DNA of 64,000 bases from Chitinophaga oryziterrae (GCF_009758125.1 NZ_WRXO01000006.1:404445-468444), one strand, 5' to 3'; positions 25,916 to 34,973 are shown, numbered from the stretch's first letter. A program made the numbers and translations. The notes: a model not told the origin generated them from the sequence alone.

Positions 25916-26141
25916 ACATTTAGCAGTTGTGCTATCCTGCAATAAAATACGCTCTGCACCATGCCTCGCGTTCTATGACAGGCAGGAATTGAATAAAAAT
26001 CAAATAGTTTGTATAGATTAAATCAATAATGTCCGGGGGAACTAAAGGAAAAATTACTTTGAAAGGAATGGTGAGGGATTTTTAATGGTTATGATTTAAC
26101 TTTAATTGAAATTTGATTTTTACAAATAAAAGTTATGAACA
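25916..26141. other. Intergenic, AT-rich
   Basis: 226 bp between GH92 and the AraC-type gene. No terminator hairpin with a T-run and no full promoter pair was found. Confidence 0.4.
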
Positions 26142-27086
26142 GTGTTTTCATTTGATGAATTTGATAAACGCTTTGCTACCGGCTCTTCTCTCGAGCTGAA
26201 GGCGCTGTTGCCTGTAGGTATCCAGGATGAGATCGGTCATTTCAACGTATTTAATATGTCGAAAATCCGGCAGACTGTTTCCAACACACCCAGTGAACCT
26301 TATCAATGCCGCACTTTTTACAAAGTCAGTCTTTTACTGGGGCATTCAAAAATCGGATATCCCGATAGCATTATAGATCTTTCGCAGCCTACACTTGTTT
26401 TTACCACACCCAAAAGCCCTGTAACATGGCTACCGCTGGAACGTCAGTCAGGGATGTGCTGTGTATTTACATCGGAGTTTCTTCATCCAACCCGGAGTGG
26501 TGTAATACTCGATGAACTGCCTATTTATAAATCACCGGAACATCCTGTATTCCCGCTGCAGAAAAGTGATGTAAAGAATGTAAAAGACATCTTTGAGAAG
26601 ATGCAGACCGCCATCGCTTCTACTTATGCTTACAAATATGATCTGTTGCGTGCGTATACCCTTGAGCTCATTCATCTGGGGCAACAGTTACAGTCAATAA
26701 CAATGCTTCATCCTAATCACAGCAATTTTGCAAGGACAACATCCCTGTTCATTGAGTTACTTGAAAGGCAATTCCCAGTGGAAAACCCCCGGCAAAGAAT
26801 TAATCTGCGAGCTCCAAAAGACTATGCTGAAAAACTATCCATACATGTCAATCATCTAAACAAAATATTGAAAGAAACCACAAGCCTGACAACATCTGCA
26901 TTAATAGCCGGAAGAATTCTCAAGGAAGCGCAGATTCTGTTGCGTCAGACAAACTGGACTATCGCTGAGATTGCAGATAGCCTGGGGTTTTCAGACGTTG
27001 CACATTTTGCGAAGTTCTTTAAGAATGAAACTTCTATTTCTCCCGGGGTTTATCGCTCACAACCCAAAAGTTTGAATTATACATAA
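26142..27086 (+). CDS. AraC-family transcriptional regulator
   Basis: 314 residues from a GTG at 26142; an ATG six bases earlier is out of frame and stops quickly. The N-terminal ~180 residues form a cupin-like sensor region (FYKVSLLLGHSKIGYPDSI, LERQSGMCCVFTSEFL). The C-terminal ~100 residues are the double helix-turn-helix: YAEKLSIHVNHLNKILKETT and WTIAEIADSLGFSDVAHFAKFFK. The SDR gene follows 79 nt downstream on the same strand; regulator-SDR pairs of this kind are common in Bacteroidota, so it probably controls that gene. Ligand unknown. Confidence 0.88.
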   Translation: MFSFDEFDKRFATGSSLELKALLPVGIQDEIGHFNVFNMSKIRQTVSNTPSEPYQCRTFYKVSLLLGHSKIGYPDSIIDLSQPTLVFTTPKSPVTWLPLERQSGMCCVFTSEFLHPTRSGVILDELPIYKSPEHPVFPLQKSDVKNVKDIFEKMQTAIASTYAYKYDLLRAYTLELIHLGQQLQSITMLHPNHSNFARTTSLFIELLERQFPVENPRQRINLRAPKDYAEKLSIHVNHLNKILKETTSLTTSALIAGRILKEAQILLRQTNWTIAEIADSLGFSDVAHFAKFFKNETSISPGVYRSQPKSLNYT

Positions 27087-27165
27087 AATGGATTGATCCT
27101 GCTATTGTGCGGATTACTCATTTGGCGGAATTTTGTACTGTTCTTAAATCAAAACAGTATAACAA

Positions 27166-27918
27166 ATGAGTTCTTCAAAAATTGCGTTAGTAACAGGAGG
27201 TAGCCGGGGTATTGGTCAAAATATTGCATTAAGCCTGGCACATAAAGGCAACGATATCATTATTACTTATCTCAGCAATAAGGTGAGTGCGGAAAAAACC
27301 GTAGCCTCAATTCTGGCACTTGGGCGTAAGGCTGTAGCTCTGCCGCTCAACACATCGGATATTAAAGGTTTCGATGCTTTTGTAGAGCAGATAAGCGATA
27401 CATTGAAGACCACATTTGGAACGAGCCACTTCGACTTTCTGATCAACAATGCCGGTACCAGTATTCAGGCTCCGGTTAATGCTACTACTGAAAGCCAGTT
27501 TGACGAGATGATGAATATTCATCTGAAAGGGGTTTATTTCCTCACTCAAAAGATGTTACCGTTGTTACAGGATGGCGGAAGGATTGTAAATATTTCTTCT
27601 GCGGTATCGCGGGTCTCTTTCCCTGGGGCATCAGCGTACGCGATGATGAAGGGCGGAATGGATGTGTATACCAGATATCTGGCTGCAGAACTGGGCACAA
27701 GGGGGATATCTGCAAATGTCGTAGCACCTGGGGCTATCTTTGGCGGAGGGGCAATGGAGGATAATCCTGATATACGGAAATTTGTGGAAGGAATAACGGC
27801 GCTGGGACGTGTAGGGTTGCCTGATGATGTGGGTGGCGTGGTGGCTTTCCTTTGTAGTAATGATGCCAAATGGGTGAATGGTCAGCGTATTGAGGTAACT
27901 GGTGGTATGTCGCTGTAA
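27166..27918 (+). CDS. SDR-family NAD(P)-dependent oxidoreductase
   Basis: 250 residues, classical short-chain dehydrogenase. Cofactor loop VTGGSRGIGQNIA (residues 9-21), NNAG (94-97), catalytic Ser in VNISSAVS (144/145) and YxxxK in AYAMMKGG (Tyr158, Lys162). The C-terminal WVNGQRIEVTGGMSL is the usual SDR ending. Similar to 3-oxoacyl-ACP reductase-type proteins by motif, but the substrate cannot be read from sequence. Placed after the AraC regulator and ended by a hairpin terminator at 27982. Confidence 0.9.
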   Translation: MSSSKIALVTGGSRGIGQNIALSLAHKGNDIIITYLSNKVSAEKTVASILALGRKAVALPLNTSDIKGFDAFVEQISDTLKTTFGTSHFDFLINNAGTSIQAPVNATTESQFDEMMNIHLKGVYFLTQKMLPLLQDGGRIVNISSAVSRVSFPGASAYAMMKGGMDVYTRYLAAELGTRGISANVVAPGAIFGGGAMEDNPDIRKFVEGITALGRVGLPDDVGGVVAFLCSNDAKWVNGQRIEVTGGMSL

Positions 27919-27981
27919 TTATCTGCCGGATGTTGGAAGACGGATACGATTTACAAACAATGAAAAGTATCAGGAGATATT

Positions 27982-28015
27982 AAATAGGCTCCGTTAAGAG
28001 CCTATTTATGTTTTT
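27982..28015 (+). terminator. Terminator of the SDR gene
   Basis: AAATAGGCTC (27982-27991) and GAGCCTATTT (27998-28007) with a 6-nt loop; five Ts at 28011-28015. It lies between convergent genes. Confidence 0.8.
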
Positions 28016-28064
28016 CTACAAATATATCGGGGATGTATTAGTTACTTTACAACCTGATCAGGGG

Positions 28065-29885
28065 TTACTGATAATTTAACACATCATATCTGAAGATCGC
28101 TGTACTGGACCCATTTTTCCATATCTGCGCAATTCCATCCTTCATGCCAGACCGTTTTACCGGCAGCATTCCATAATTTGTGGCGCTTTCCATAGTGGCA
28201 TAATTACCGATATATTCAAATGAAGAACCGGTAGACCTGTAAAGGATTAAGTTCAGCATACCGTTCTTATTCCAGCATTGTACGAAGTCTGTTTTACCGT
28301 CTCCATCGTAGTCCAGCGGTACAAGTCCTACATTACCATAGCCCTGAGGTGCAGTGCCAGTGTGAACGACGGAATAACCACTTCCGTTGGAGCCATAGAC
28401 GATAATACCGAGTGCACCACCATTATTCCAGCATTGGATGATATCTGTTTTACCATCACCATTCCAGTCGGCCGGGAAGATGCCAACATTGCTGGGACTG
28501 ATGTCTGTAGGGAGGTAGGCTGCCTGGTAATAGGAGGAGCCGGTAGAGCGATAAATGAAGATACCCAGTTTACCATTGTTGTTCCAGAGCTGGGCGATGT
28601 CTGTTTTGCCGTCGCCATCCATGTCTACAGGCAGGAGGCGGATATTACCGTAGCCTTGTCCCATAGGGGCATTCCAGGCAACGTTGAACGAGGAGCCATT
28701 GGAGGCGAATACAGTGAGTGCCAGTTGGCCACCGTTATTCCAGCCCTGGATCAGGTCACATTTACCATCCCCGTTAAAGTCTCCGGCTACCATCCCAACG
28801 TTTCCTGAGCCGGCGCCTGTGCTGGTTTGGTCACAGATGATGTTTGTGCCGGACCCGCCGGAGATGTTGTGTACCAGGATAGCAAGGTTGCCGTTATAAT
28901 CCCAGGGGTGGATAATGTCCGTATTACCGTCTCCGTTGAAGTCACCGCTGACATAACCGATCGTACTCATTCCGGCGGCAGTGGTAGCATTGTAGGTTTC
29001 ACCAAGTAGCGGGTTCGGACTGTCGTACATCACATAAGCTTCCCAGTTGTTGTTGGCGATGAGGTCATAGCTGATCCAGCCATAGCCATCTAAGCCCCAC
29101 CATTGCGTCCATTGATTGAGGATCTTGAATGCCTGGCGGGCATCGTCATACCCGACGATTACCACGCCATGGCCACCACGAGAGGTGCCGGAAAGGTCGT
29201 CGTATACTTCATTACCGGGACCAAGATTGTCAAAATCCGGATATACCGGAAAGCCTAATATTACCGGCTCGCGGTTACATAAGTGCACGCGGATTTCTTC
29301 TACATTACGGGAAGGAAGTGCTGACCATGTGGTGTTCCTGAAGTAGAATGCCTGGCGACGCTGATCAGGATTTGGAGTGGACTGGTACCCATAGGCATCC
29401 CATGGATCATAAGGAGTGACATCCAGGGTAGACACACCCTGGTTTACCACAAGATTCAATGCATCACTGAAAAAGGAACCGCCACCTCCTTCAGAATTAT
29501 CGTAGTGCGTCTGGCTGTACACATACTGCGGACTGAAAACATGATTGTTTGAGGTTAGTGGCCAGCCGATCTCACCTCTTTCATAATAACTTTTAGCGCC
29601 ATATGCTACTGCCCAACTCACACAGCTTCCCTGTAAGCCCTGGTCTCCGGGGGCAGGGAATAAGTAGGCAATGTCTACTGCGCTGCAAAGGGCCGCAGTT
29701 TTTGCACCTTTTAAGCGGTCTTCACGAATTAATTTCCGGTATGCACCCTGATCCTGTAGGCGTGCACCGAGTGTACGGGCATTTGTTGCGGCGCGGGCCT
29801 TGTGGGTTTCTTTGGCTGCTTCTTTTTTACAGCCGAACATGATTGCTGACATACAGAGCAGCAACGTACAGATTTTTGTTTTCAT
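28065..29885 (-). CDS. Lipoprotein papain-like (C1) cysteine peptidase with five VCBS repeats
   Basis: 606 residues. Lipoprotein signal with lipobox Cys19 (SAIMFGC). Peptidase domain (about 65-295): oxyanion Gln82 and nucleophile Cys88 in QGLQGSCVSWAVAYG, His239 in RGGHGVVIVGYDD, and Asn257 in FKILNQWTQWWG, the full C1A set. A propeptide-like stretch lies between Cys19 and residue 65. Residues about 305-590 hold five FG-GAP/VCBS repeats, each with a D-x-(N/D)-G-D-G-x-x-D calcium loop followed by a W(N/D)xNG segment, probably forming a propeller-like platform. The protein is probably tethered to the outer membrane and acts on peptides or binds a surface partner. It is monocistronic on the minus strand. 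Confidence 0.88.
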   Translation of the reverse strand: MKTKICTLLLCMSAIMFGCKKEAAKETHKARAATNARTLGARLQDQGAYRKLIREDRLKGAKTAALCSAVDIAYLFPAPGDQGLQGSCVSWAVAYGAKSYYERGEIGWPLTSNNHVFSPQYVYSQTHYDNSEGGGGSFFSDALNLVVNQGVSTLDVTPYDPWDAYGYQSTPNPDQRRQAFYFRNTTWSALPSRNVEEIRVHLCNREPVILGFPVYPDFDNLGPGNEVYDDLSGTSRGGHGVVIVGYDDARQAFKILNQWTQWWGLDGYGWISYDLIANNNWEAYVMYDSPNPLLGETYNATTAAGMSTIGYVSGDFNGDGNTDIIHPWDYNGNLAILVHNISGGSGTNIICDQTSTGAGSGNVGMVAGDFNGDGKCDLIQGWNNGGQLALTVFASNGSSFNVAWNAPMGQGYGNIRLLPVDMDGDGKTDIAQLWNNNGKLGIFIYRSTGSSYYQAAYLPTDISPSNVGIFPADWNGDGKTDIIQCWNNGGALGIIVYGSNGSGYSVVHTGTAPQGYGNVGLVPLDYDGDGKTDFVQCWNKNGMLNLILYRSTGSSFEYIGNYATMESATNYGMLPVKRSGMKDGIAQIWKNGSSTAIFRYDVLNYQ

Positions 29886-30015
29886 CTGACTTTTGGGTTT
29901 GTGATTATGGGTAATGGAAAATGATACAGGGTTATTTAAGTTCGTGGCTATAGGTGTTTAACAACGGCAATTTAGGAAGATTTCAGGAAAAAGAACAAAT
30001 ACTTTTTAATGTGGC

Positions 30016-30093
30016 AGTGCCTCAGTTTGAATATTATGACCACGTAGATCAGCAACATCTGGCGCGAAGATTATATAATCAAACTGAGGCACT
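30016..30093 (+). repeat. Related hairpin element, copy 3 (partial)
   Basis: Perfect 15-bp inverted ends, AGTGCCTCAGTTTGA (30016-30030) and TCAAACTGAGGCACT (30079-30093). Inside, from 30053, CAACATCTGGCGCGAAGATT and the following bases match the outer tail of copy 1 (2141-2178, reverse strand) with about two differences in 39. The long arms and 75-nt centre are missing. Confidence 0.6.
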
Positions 30094-30422
30094 ACCTTTA
30101 ATGATTGATATTGGTGTTAACTGAATTTTAATGTAGTATGTACCGAAATTCAGACGTATAGAATTCTTCATTTTAGAGTAACGGTATCAGGATTTCTTTT
30201 GTTCGGGGATACCTTGATCACATCTATTGCCGGGTCATATAACTACATCATTCGTCTTAAATTCTACATCATCATTCCTCTATCTGCAATAGACGTCAAC
30301 TTCCTGATATTTGATAATCCCGGAGTTCTCTTTATATATAATATTCTGTTACGACAAAAGCAGATTCGGTTAGCTCTGCCACCAGTAGACGTCCCAACTT
30401 TGTACCATAAAAACATCATTTC
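30094..30422. other. Intergenic between repeat copy 3 and the hydrolase gene
   Basis: AT-rich; a 75-codon frame here has no start context or coding character. A CAACTTTG sequence about 35 bp before the hydrolase ATG could be a degenerate -7 box. Confidence 0.35.
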
Positions 30423-31154
30423 ATGAAAAGACTAATTTTCATTTTAAGTATCACTATTTCGTCCATCTGTCATGGGCAGCAGCATAATACTTACCTTTTC
30501 GTCCCCGGTGCATGGGATGGGGGATGGGACTACGCAGCGGTAGATTCCATCTTAAGCGCACACGGAAACACCGTCTACCGGCCAACGCTTACCGGGCTGG
30601 GAGAAAGAGTGCATCTGGCAAACCCAGGCGTTAACCTGACGACCTACATCAACGACATTCTGAATATCATGAAATTCGAGGACTTGCATAACGTTATTCT
30701 TGTAGGACACAGCTACGGAGGCATGGTGATTTCCGGAGTAGCAGAACAGGCCCCTTTTCGCATAAAACAACTTATTTACCTGGATGCTATGGTCCCAAAC
30801 AACGGAGAAAGCGCACGAGATGTATGTGGCGATCTATGGACTCCCATGACCAAAGGCAATATCAAAGATAGCATGGTTCTTTATCCCTTTGGTGCTACGC
30901 AAAAAGATGTCTCACAGCCCCTGAATACTTTTACTGAACCAGTAATACTTAACAATCCTATTGTCAAAAAAATACCGACAGCATTTCTCCAGATGACCAA
31001 AGACGGAAAAGGAAGTCCAGCCCACGACAAAATGGGTCTTTTAAGAGCAAAAGCAAGAAACTGGAAAATCTATACCCTTGAAGGCGGACATTACGCCATG
31101 CGTGAACAACCCGAAAATCTCGTGAGAAAACTGGAAGATATCACGCAACATTAA
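30423..31154 (+). CDS. Secreted alpha/beta-hydrolase, methylesterase-like
   Basis: 243 residues. Signal peptide MKRLIFILSITISSICHGQ, then the alpha/beta-hydrolase core: oxyanion region FVPGAWDGGWDY, TLTGLGERVHL, nucleophile elbow VGHSYGGMV (Ser97) and a late catalytic His in LEGGHYAMREQPE. This pattern (GAWxG..W, GLGER.HL) matches the salicylate/jasmonate methylesterase-like group of small esterases, but here it is exported to the periplasm. The AraC regulator starts 15 nt downstream, so the two form an operon. Confidence 0.85.
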   Translation: MKRLIFILSITISSICHGQQHNTYLFVPGAWDGGWDYAAVDSILSAHGNTVYRPTLTGLGERVHLANPGVNLTTYINDILNIMKFEDLHNVILVGHSYGGMVISGVAEQAPFRIKQLIYLDAMVPNNGESARDVCGDLWTPMTKGNIKDSMVLYPFGATQKDVSQPLNTFTEPVILNNPIVKKIPTAFLQMTKDGKGSPAHDKMGLLRAKARNWKIYTLEGGHYAMREQPENLVRKLEDITQH

Positions 31155-31169
31155 TCATTAACTTTAAGT

Positions 31170-32096
31170 ATGGAAAAAAGAGTGATCCATAATATAAAAA
31201 CGATTAGTGAATACCATAAGGTAATGGGACTTCCCAAACCGGAACATCCCCTCATCAGCGTAATTGACTACGAATCAATAACCTTGCCTTGCAAAGCCAG
31301 CATGAGCTTTACCCTTGATTTTTACACTATCCTGCTGGACAAAGATTTTAAAGGCCGTATGAAATACGGTCAGCAGTCCGGTGACTTTGAAGATGGTGTA
31401 ATGTTTTTCATGGCACCCAGACAGATATTTGAAGTCGAGCTACTGAGCACAGATCCGATCGACCGCTCTGGCTGGGTATTACTCATTCATCCGGATTTTC
31501 TTTGGAAAACACCACTGTCCAGGTCGATCAGGCAATACGAATATTTTGGTTATTCCATCAACGAAGCATTGTTTCTGTCCGATAAGGAACAAAAGTCCAT
31601 TCTTGGCATTATGGAAATTATGGCACAGGAATATAGAAATAATATTGACAAATTTAGCGAGCCTGTAATCCTTGCACAACTCGAATTGCTGCTGACCTAT
31701 GCCGACAGGTTTTATCAACGTCAATTCATTACCCGCAAAAAGTCGGGCCATTCAATTATTGACCGCCTGGAACAATTATTGGATGAATATTTCAACGAAG
31801 AACATTTGTCTAATAAAGGTATTCCAACCGTACAAGATATAGCTTCATCTCTGAACATATCGCCGGGGTATCTGAGCAGCTTACTAAAATTACTAACTGG
31901 AGAAAGTACACAGCACTATATACAGGATAGAGTTATTGAACATGTCAAAGACCAGTTGTCAACAACTGATCACTCAATAAGTGAAATTGCCTATATATTG
32001 GGGTTCGAGCATCCACAGTCCCTTAGCCGCTTATTCAAAGCAAAGACCAGTTTATCACCTCAGGAGTATAAAAAACAATTAGGCGCCTCAAATTGA
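31170..32096 (+). CDS. AraC-family transcriptional regulator
   Basis: 308 residues. The N-terminal sensor region (about 1-190) has no recognisable ligand motif. The C-terminal double helix-turn-helix is PTVQDIASSLNISPGYLSSLLKLLTG followed by SISEIAYILGFEHPQSLSRLFKAKT. It is in the same operon as the secreted hydrolase, 15 nt after its stop, and probably regulates it. The last 27 bases of the gene form half of its own terminator. Confidence 0.88.
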   Translation: MEKRVIHNIKTISEYHKVMGLPKPEHPLISVIDYESITLPCKASMSFTLDFYTILLDKDFKGRMKYGQQSGDFEDGVMFFMAPRQIFEVELLSTDPIDRSGWVLLIHPDFLWKTPLSRSIRQYEYFGYSINEALFLSDKEQKSILGIMEIMAQEYRNNIDKFSEPVILAQLELLLTYADRFYQRQFITRKKSGHSIIDRLEQLLDEYFNEEHLSNKGIPTVQDIASSLNISPGYLSSLLKLLTGESTQHYIQDRVIEHVKDQLSTTDHSISEIAYILGFEHPQSLSRLFKAKTSLSPQEYKKQLGASN

Positions 32097-32114
32097 GACG
32101 CCTAATTGTTTTTT
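32070..32114 (+). terminator. Terminator overlapping the AraC stop
   Basis: Perfect 16-bp arms (32070-32085 and 32099-32114) with a further inner CTCA/TGAG stem. The T6 run closes the stem. The coding sequence ends at 32096, inside the loop. Confidence 0.85.
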
Positions 32115-32486
32115 AAGGTCAGCCCAACCAATCTGGGGCGGACTTGCTGTTTTATCATTTGCATCTATGATGTTCGCAAGCGCGCAAATCTGTTACAGGA
32201 ATGAAGCCTGGCTTCACAATTAATAAAAAATATTTTCCGATTGTAACATTTTGTTTTTCACACTTCCTGCGGACAAAATCAAACAAACGTACCACAAGAT
32301 AATTTCAGTAAAGGACACAATGGCTACTCTGAGTCTCAGTTTAAAGAGGCGGCCACCTCCAAAATCGTCACTATCCTCCATATTGAAAGCCACGCAGATT
32401 CCAGAGATAAATAGGAATATTATCAATCCAGACAGTTATTTGCGTCGTCCGGAGAGGAGATTTTGCCTAAGATGCATAGTGTCAAG

Positions 32487-32521
32487 CTTTTATTTACAAT
32501 GTTTACACTTTTATTTACAAT
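32487..32521 (+). repeat. Two 14-bp direct repeats spaced by 21 bp
   Basis: CTTTTATTTACAAT at 32487-32500 and again at 32508-32521, two helical turns apart, about 30 bp before the TATTTTTG box: the geometry of a dimeric or tandem operator. No regulator is assigned. Confidence 0.4.
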
Positions 32522-32551
32522 ACAGATTCCTTAGGCAGAAATAAATCAAAG

Positions 32552-32559
32552 TATTTTTG
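32552..32559 (+). promoter_or_regulatory. -7 box (TATTTTTG) for the 180-residue protein
   Basis: A full TAnnTTTG match about 100 bp before the ATG at 32660. No TTG in the -33 window; the direct repeats lie just upstream. Confidence 0.4.
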
Positions 32560-32659
32560 TTGCATCAACTTTAAAAGGATACGTAAAATAAAAAGAAATG
32601 CCTTAAACGGATCTGATTTATCAGGAGATAATTTATGTTAATTAAACCTTAAAAAAAAT

Positions 32660-33202
32660 ATGAAAAAAGTTATTTATGCGCTGATCGTATTGCTGGTTGT
32701 GGTAAGCGGACTAGTATTTGCCAATCGCGAAATCAAAAATGAAACTTCTAAAAAATCAACCCCAAAGCCACTCTCTGCTGCTGAAAGGAAAGCCGAATTG
32801 AAAAAATGGGAGGCTACCCCTGAAGGTATAAAGTTCAAAAAATGGGAAGCGTCTCCAGAAGGTAAAAAAGTGCTTGCCGGTGCTGCTAAAATAAGTAACC
32901 AGATAAGTGATTCTACCAATATGGAGGCTGTTATAACCTCTCTTTCTCTTCCGCCAGGCTCACGGTTAGGTTTCGGAGTGATGGCCAGGATTAATGGTGA
33001 CGATTATATTCTTAGTTTTGGGCTGGAAGGGTCCAATGAATTTCAGCAATTGCATAGCCTGAAAGTTAACGACAAAATAGTTATAAGAAGCCATTTTGTA
33101 TCGTATGCGCCAAAGTATTCATATCCAATAGTATCGGGCGACTATGTAGAACGAGATAGTAAAATAATTTATAAACGTGCCCCTCGCAAAGGCGGTTGCT
33201 GA
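32660..33202 (+). CDS. Exported protein of unknown function
   Basis: 180 residues, family not recognised. N-terminal signal/anchor MKKVIYALIVLLVVVSGLVF, a Lys/Ser/Pro-rich linker, then a short tandem motif: LKKWEATPEGIKF followed directly by KKWEASPEGKKV (about residues 46-70). The rest looks like a small beta-rich domain (GSRLGFGVMARINGDDYILSFG, NDKIVIRSHFVSYAP), ending in a basic KRAPRKGGC tail. The KKWE..PEG motif resembles short repeats seen in other Bacteroidota exported proteins, but I cannot name a function. It has its own promoter-like region and a shared bidirectional terminator. Confidence 0.7.
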   Translation: MKKVIYALIVLLVVVSGLVFANREIKNETSKKSTPKPLSAAERKAELKKWEATPEGIKFKKWEASPEGKKVLAGAAKISNQISDSTNMEAVITSLSLPPGSRLGFGVMARINGDDYILSFGLEGSNEFQQLHSLKVNDKIVIRSHFVSYAPKYSYPIVSGDYVERDSKIIYKRAPRKGGC

Positions 33203-33259
33203 GTAAATAAATTATGAAATACATACACTAGCGAAATAGTCTTATTTTTTTCTTAAAGA

Positions 33260-33307
33260 AAAGTTTAAAAAGCTCCCCGATGTTAATCAGGGTGCTTTTT
33301 AAACTTT
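33260..33307. terminator. Bidirectional terminator between convergent genes
   Basis: AAAGTTTAAAAAGC (33260-33273) pairs with GCTTTTTAAACTTT (33294-33307), with inner CCC/GGG pairs. A/T tracts on both sides serve the 180-residue gene and the thioredoxin gene. Confidence 0.8.
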
Positions 33308-33322
33308 GTTTAATTACGCAAA

Positions 33323-34468
33323 TTAATTACTTTCAGCTACCTGAGTAAGTATTTCGGTCAGTTTAGTTTCAAGACCTTTTCCAAATAAGGTTTTACCGAT
33401 AATATTCCCGTCAGGACCAATCAGAAAGTTCTGTGGAATTGCACGAACGCCGTATAATTTAGCCGCCGAATTATCCCAGAATTTAAGATCAGAAAGCTGA
33501 AGCCATGTCAACCCATCCTTTTTGATTGCAGCCAACCATAGTGCTTTACTTTCTTTTCTATCAAGTGATATACCTACGATAGTGAAGTTCTGGTCTTTAA
33601 ATTTATTATACATCTTAATAAGATTAGGATTTTCAGCACGGCAAGGTCCACACCAGGATGCCCAAAAGTCAAGAAGTACATATTTGCCTCGAAAAGAAGA
33701 AAGTTTAACCGGCTTTCCTTTTGTATCAGACATCTCAAAATCCGGTGCCCTTTGTCCAATTGCAGTCACTTTCATCTGCCGGAGGCTTTCGGCGAATTTT
33801 TTACCTTCAGGGCTATTTTTTACCCTTGCTGTTAATCCGTCAAATATGGGTTTTACTGCCTCATACTCTTGTTCATAAGCTACCTTAGGCAATAGTTCTA
33901 AACTGAGCATTGCGTTAGGATGGGACTGTATAAATTTTGTATATGCGTCTGTTGTCAGTTTGCTATACCTTTTTTTAAACGCCTCTAATTTAGTTTCATA
34001 ATCCGGTGTAGACGTAGGAGATTCCTTGCCTTCCATGAAACGTTTATCCTCAGGGCTCATTTTGTCGAACTCCACGTCTACAATGTTATTGAAGTCGGTA
34101 TTATCGTTATTGGAAGGTGTTCCGGTTATCTGAATACCTTCAACTGTACTACCTTTTGCTTCAACCTTGATAGTACCAGGTTCTATAATAACAGTACACT
34201 GTTCAAGACTATTTCTACCAACGCCTTTTGGGTCAAAAGTCAGACTTGCGGATACCGGCGTAGATGACGCTTTCCCTGTAAATTTAAAAAATCCATTTTT
34301 CAGTATTACGGAATCTAATATGTCTTTGCCATTAACAGTATATGCCAGGTAAGCCTTGACAGGCGCGTCATAAGTGCCGTATTTACCTTCAATTAAATAT
34401 TTGCTATTGCCCTGAGAGAACGCAGTTAACGGAAATATTGACAAGGCCGCAATCGTTAATTTCTTCAT
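33323..34468 (-). CDS. TlpA-family thioredoxin with DUF4369-type N-terminal domain
   Basis: 381 residues. Signal peptide (ending TAFSQG), an N-terminal DUF4369-like beta domain (YLIEGKYGTYDAPVKAYLAY...), a helical middle, and a C-terminal TlpA/ResA thioredoxin domain with FWASWCGPCRAENP (Cys273, Cys276) and the cis-Pro region VRAIPQNFLIG. It is a periplasmic disulfide reductase type. Last gene of the second SusC/SusD locus, 36 nt after the DsbD-like gene, and ended by the bidirectional hairpin. Confidence 0.9.
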   Translation of the reverse strand: MKKLTIAALSIFPLTAFSQGNSKYLIEGKYGTYDAPVKAYLAYTVNGKDILDSVILKNGFFKFTGKASSTPVSASLTFDPKGVGRNSLEQCTVIIEPGTIKVEAKGSTVEGIQITGTPSNNDNTDFNNIVDVEFDKMSPEDKRFMEGKESPTSTPDYETKLEAFKKRYSKLTTDAYTKFIQSHPNAMLSLELLPKVAYEQEYEAVKPIFDGLTARVKNSPEGKKFAESLRQMKVTAIGQRAPDFEMSDTKGKPVKLSSFRGKYVLLDFWASWCGPCRAENPNLIKMYNKFKDQNFTIVGISLDRKESKALWLAAIKKDGLTWLQLSDLKFWDNSAAKLYGVRAIPQNFLIGPDGNIIGKTLFGKGLETKLTEILTQVAESN

Positions 34469-34504
34469 ATAATTTATTGAAAATTTAATGTAGTGATGTT
34501 ATAT

Positions 34505-34954
34505 TTAAGGTACTTCAACTGTAAATTTTGCTTCATCAGGAGGGAGACACTGGTTATCGTTGCAAACCATGAATTTCACCACACCTTTTACGGTTACCTT
34601 TTTCCCCTTTAATTTTATCTTTTGTTGAAATGTTACTGAAGTTTCAAAGTAACCGACTTCCATCATAAATTCAGGCTCCAGCCGAACAGTTGGTGCTGGC
34701 TCAATGGTGTTGCCCATCAGATCATAAGCCTTTGATTTTTCGAATTTAAATTTAGTTGGTTGCGGCCCACCAGGTTTAACATACATGGAATACAAATGCC
34801 AACCTTTATCCAGTGTAGCTGTTACACATACTAAAGCTTCATTTTTACTTGTTTTCTTAGCAGCATAACTCCACTTCACCGGATCTAATATCTGGCCAAA
34901 CCCTTTAAATGCAAGAAAAGTGGCTATAACAAGGAGGATAACAGATTTTTTCAT
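34505..34954 (-). CDS. Stand-alone DsbD N-terminal (alpha) domain, periplasmic
   Basis: 149 residues. Signal peptide (to KGFGQ), then an Ig-like domain with DPVKWSYAAKK, LDKGWHLYSMYV and the C-terminal VKFMVCNDNQCLPPDEAKF, which matches the DsbD alpha domain with its redox Cys pair (Cys131, Cys136). In normal DsbD this domain is fused to a membrane part and a thioredoxin; here it is alone. It lies between two TlpA-type thioredoxins (19 and 36 nt away), so it may pass electrons between them, or depend on a membrane reductase elsewhere. Confidence 0.85.
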   Translation of the reverse strand: MKKSVILLVIATFLAFKGFGQILDPVKWSYAAKKTSKNEALVCVTATLDKGWHLYSMYVKPGGPQPTKFKFEKSKAYDLMGNTIEPAPTVRLEPEFMMEVGYFETSVTFQQKIKLKGKKVTVKGVVKFMVCNDNQCLPPDEAKFTVEVP

Positions 34955-34973
34955 TTACAGCTTATATTTTATA

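Larger units (their letters stand above)
32115..32659. other. Intergenic with repeat and promoter-like signals
   Basis: 545 bp without a credible gene. It holds a 14-bp direct repeat at 21-bp spacing (32487 and 32508), framed by TGCCTAAG (32464-32471) and CTTAGGCA (32530-32537), and a TATTTTTG -7 box at 32552. Confidence 0.5.

Noticed and set aside
30199..30426. 75-codon plus-strand ORF before the hydrolase
   Set aside because: It overlaps the hydrolase start and has random-looking composition; more likely leader sequence.
32251..32544. 97-codon plus-strand ORF in the AraC to exported-protein gap
   Set aside because: It runs through the direct repeats and inverted repeat, has no plausible start signal and low-complexity composition.
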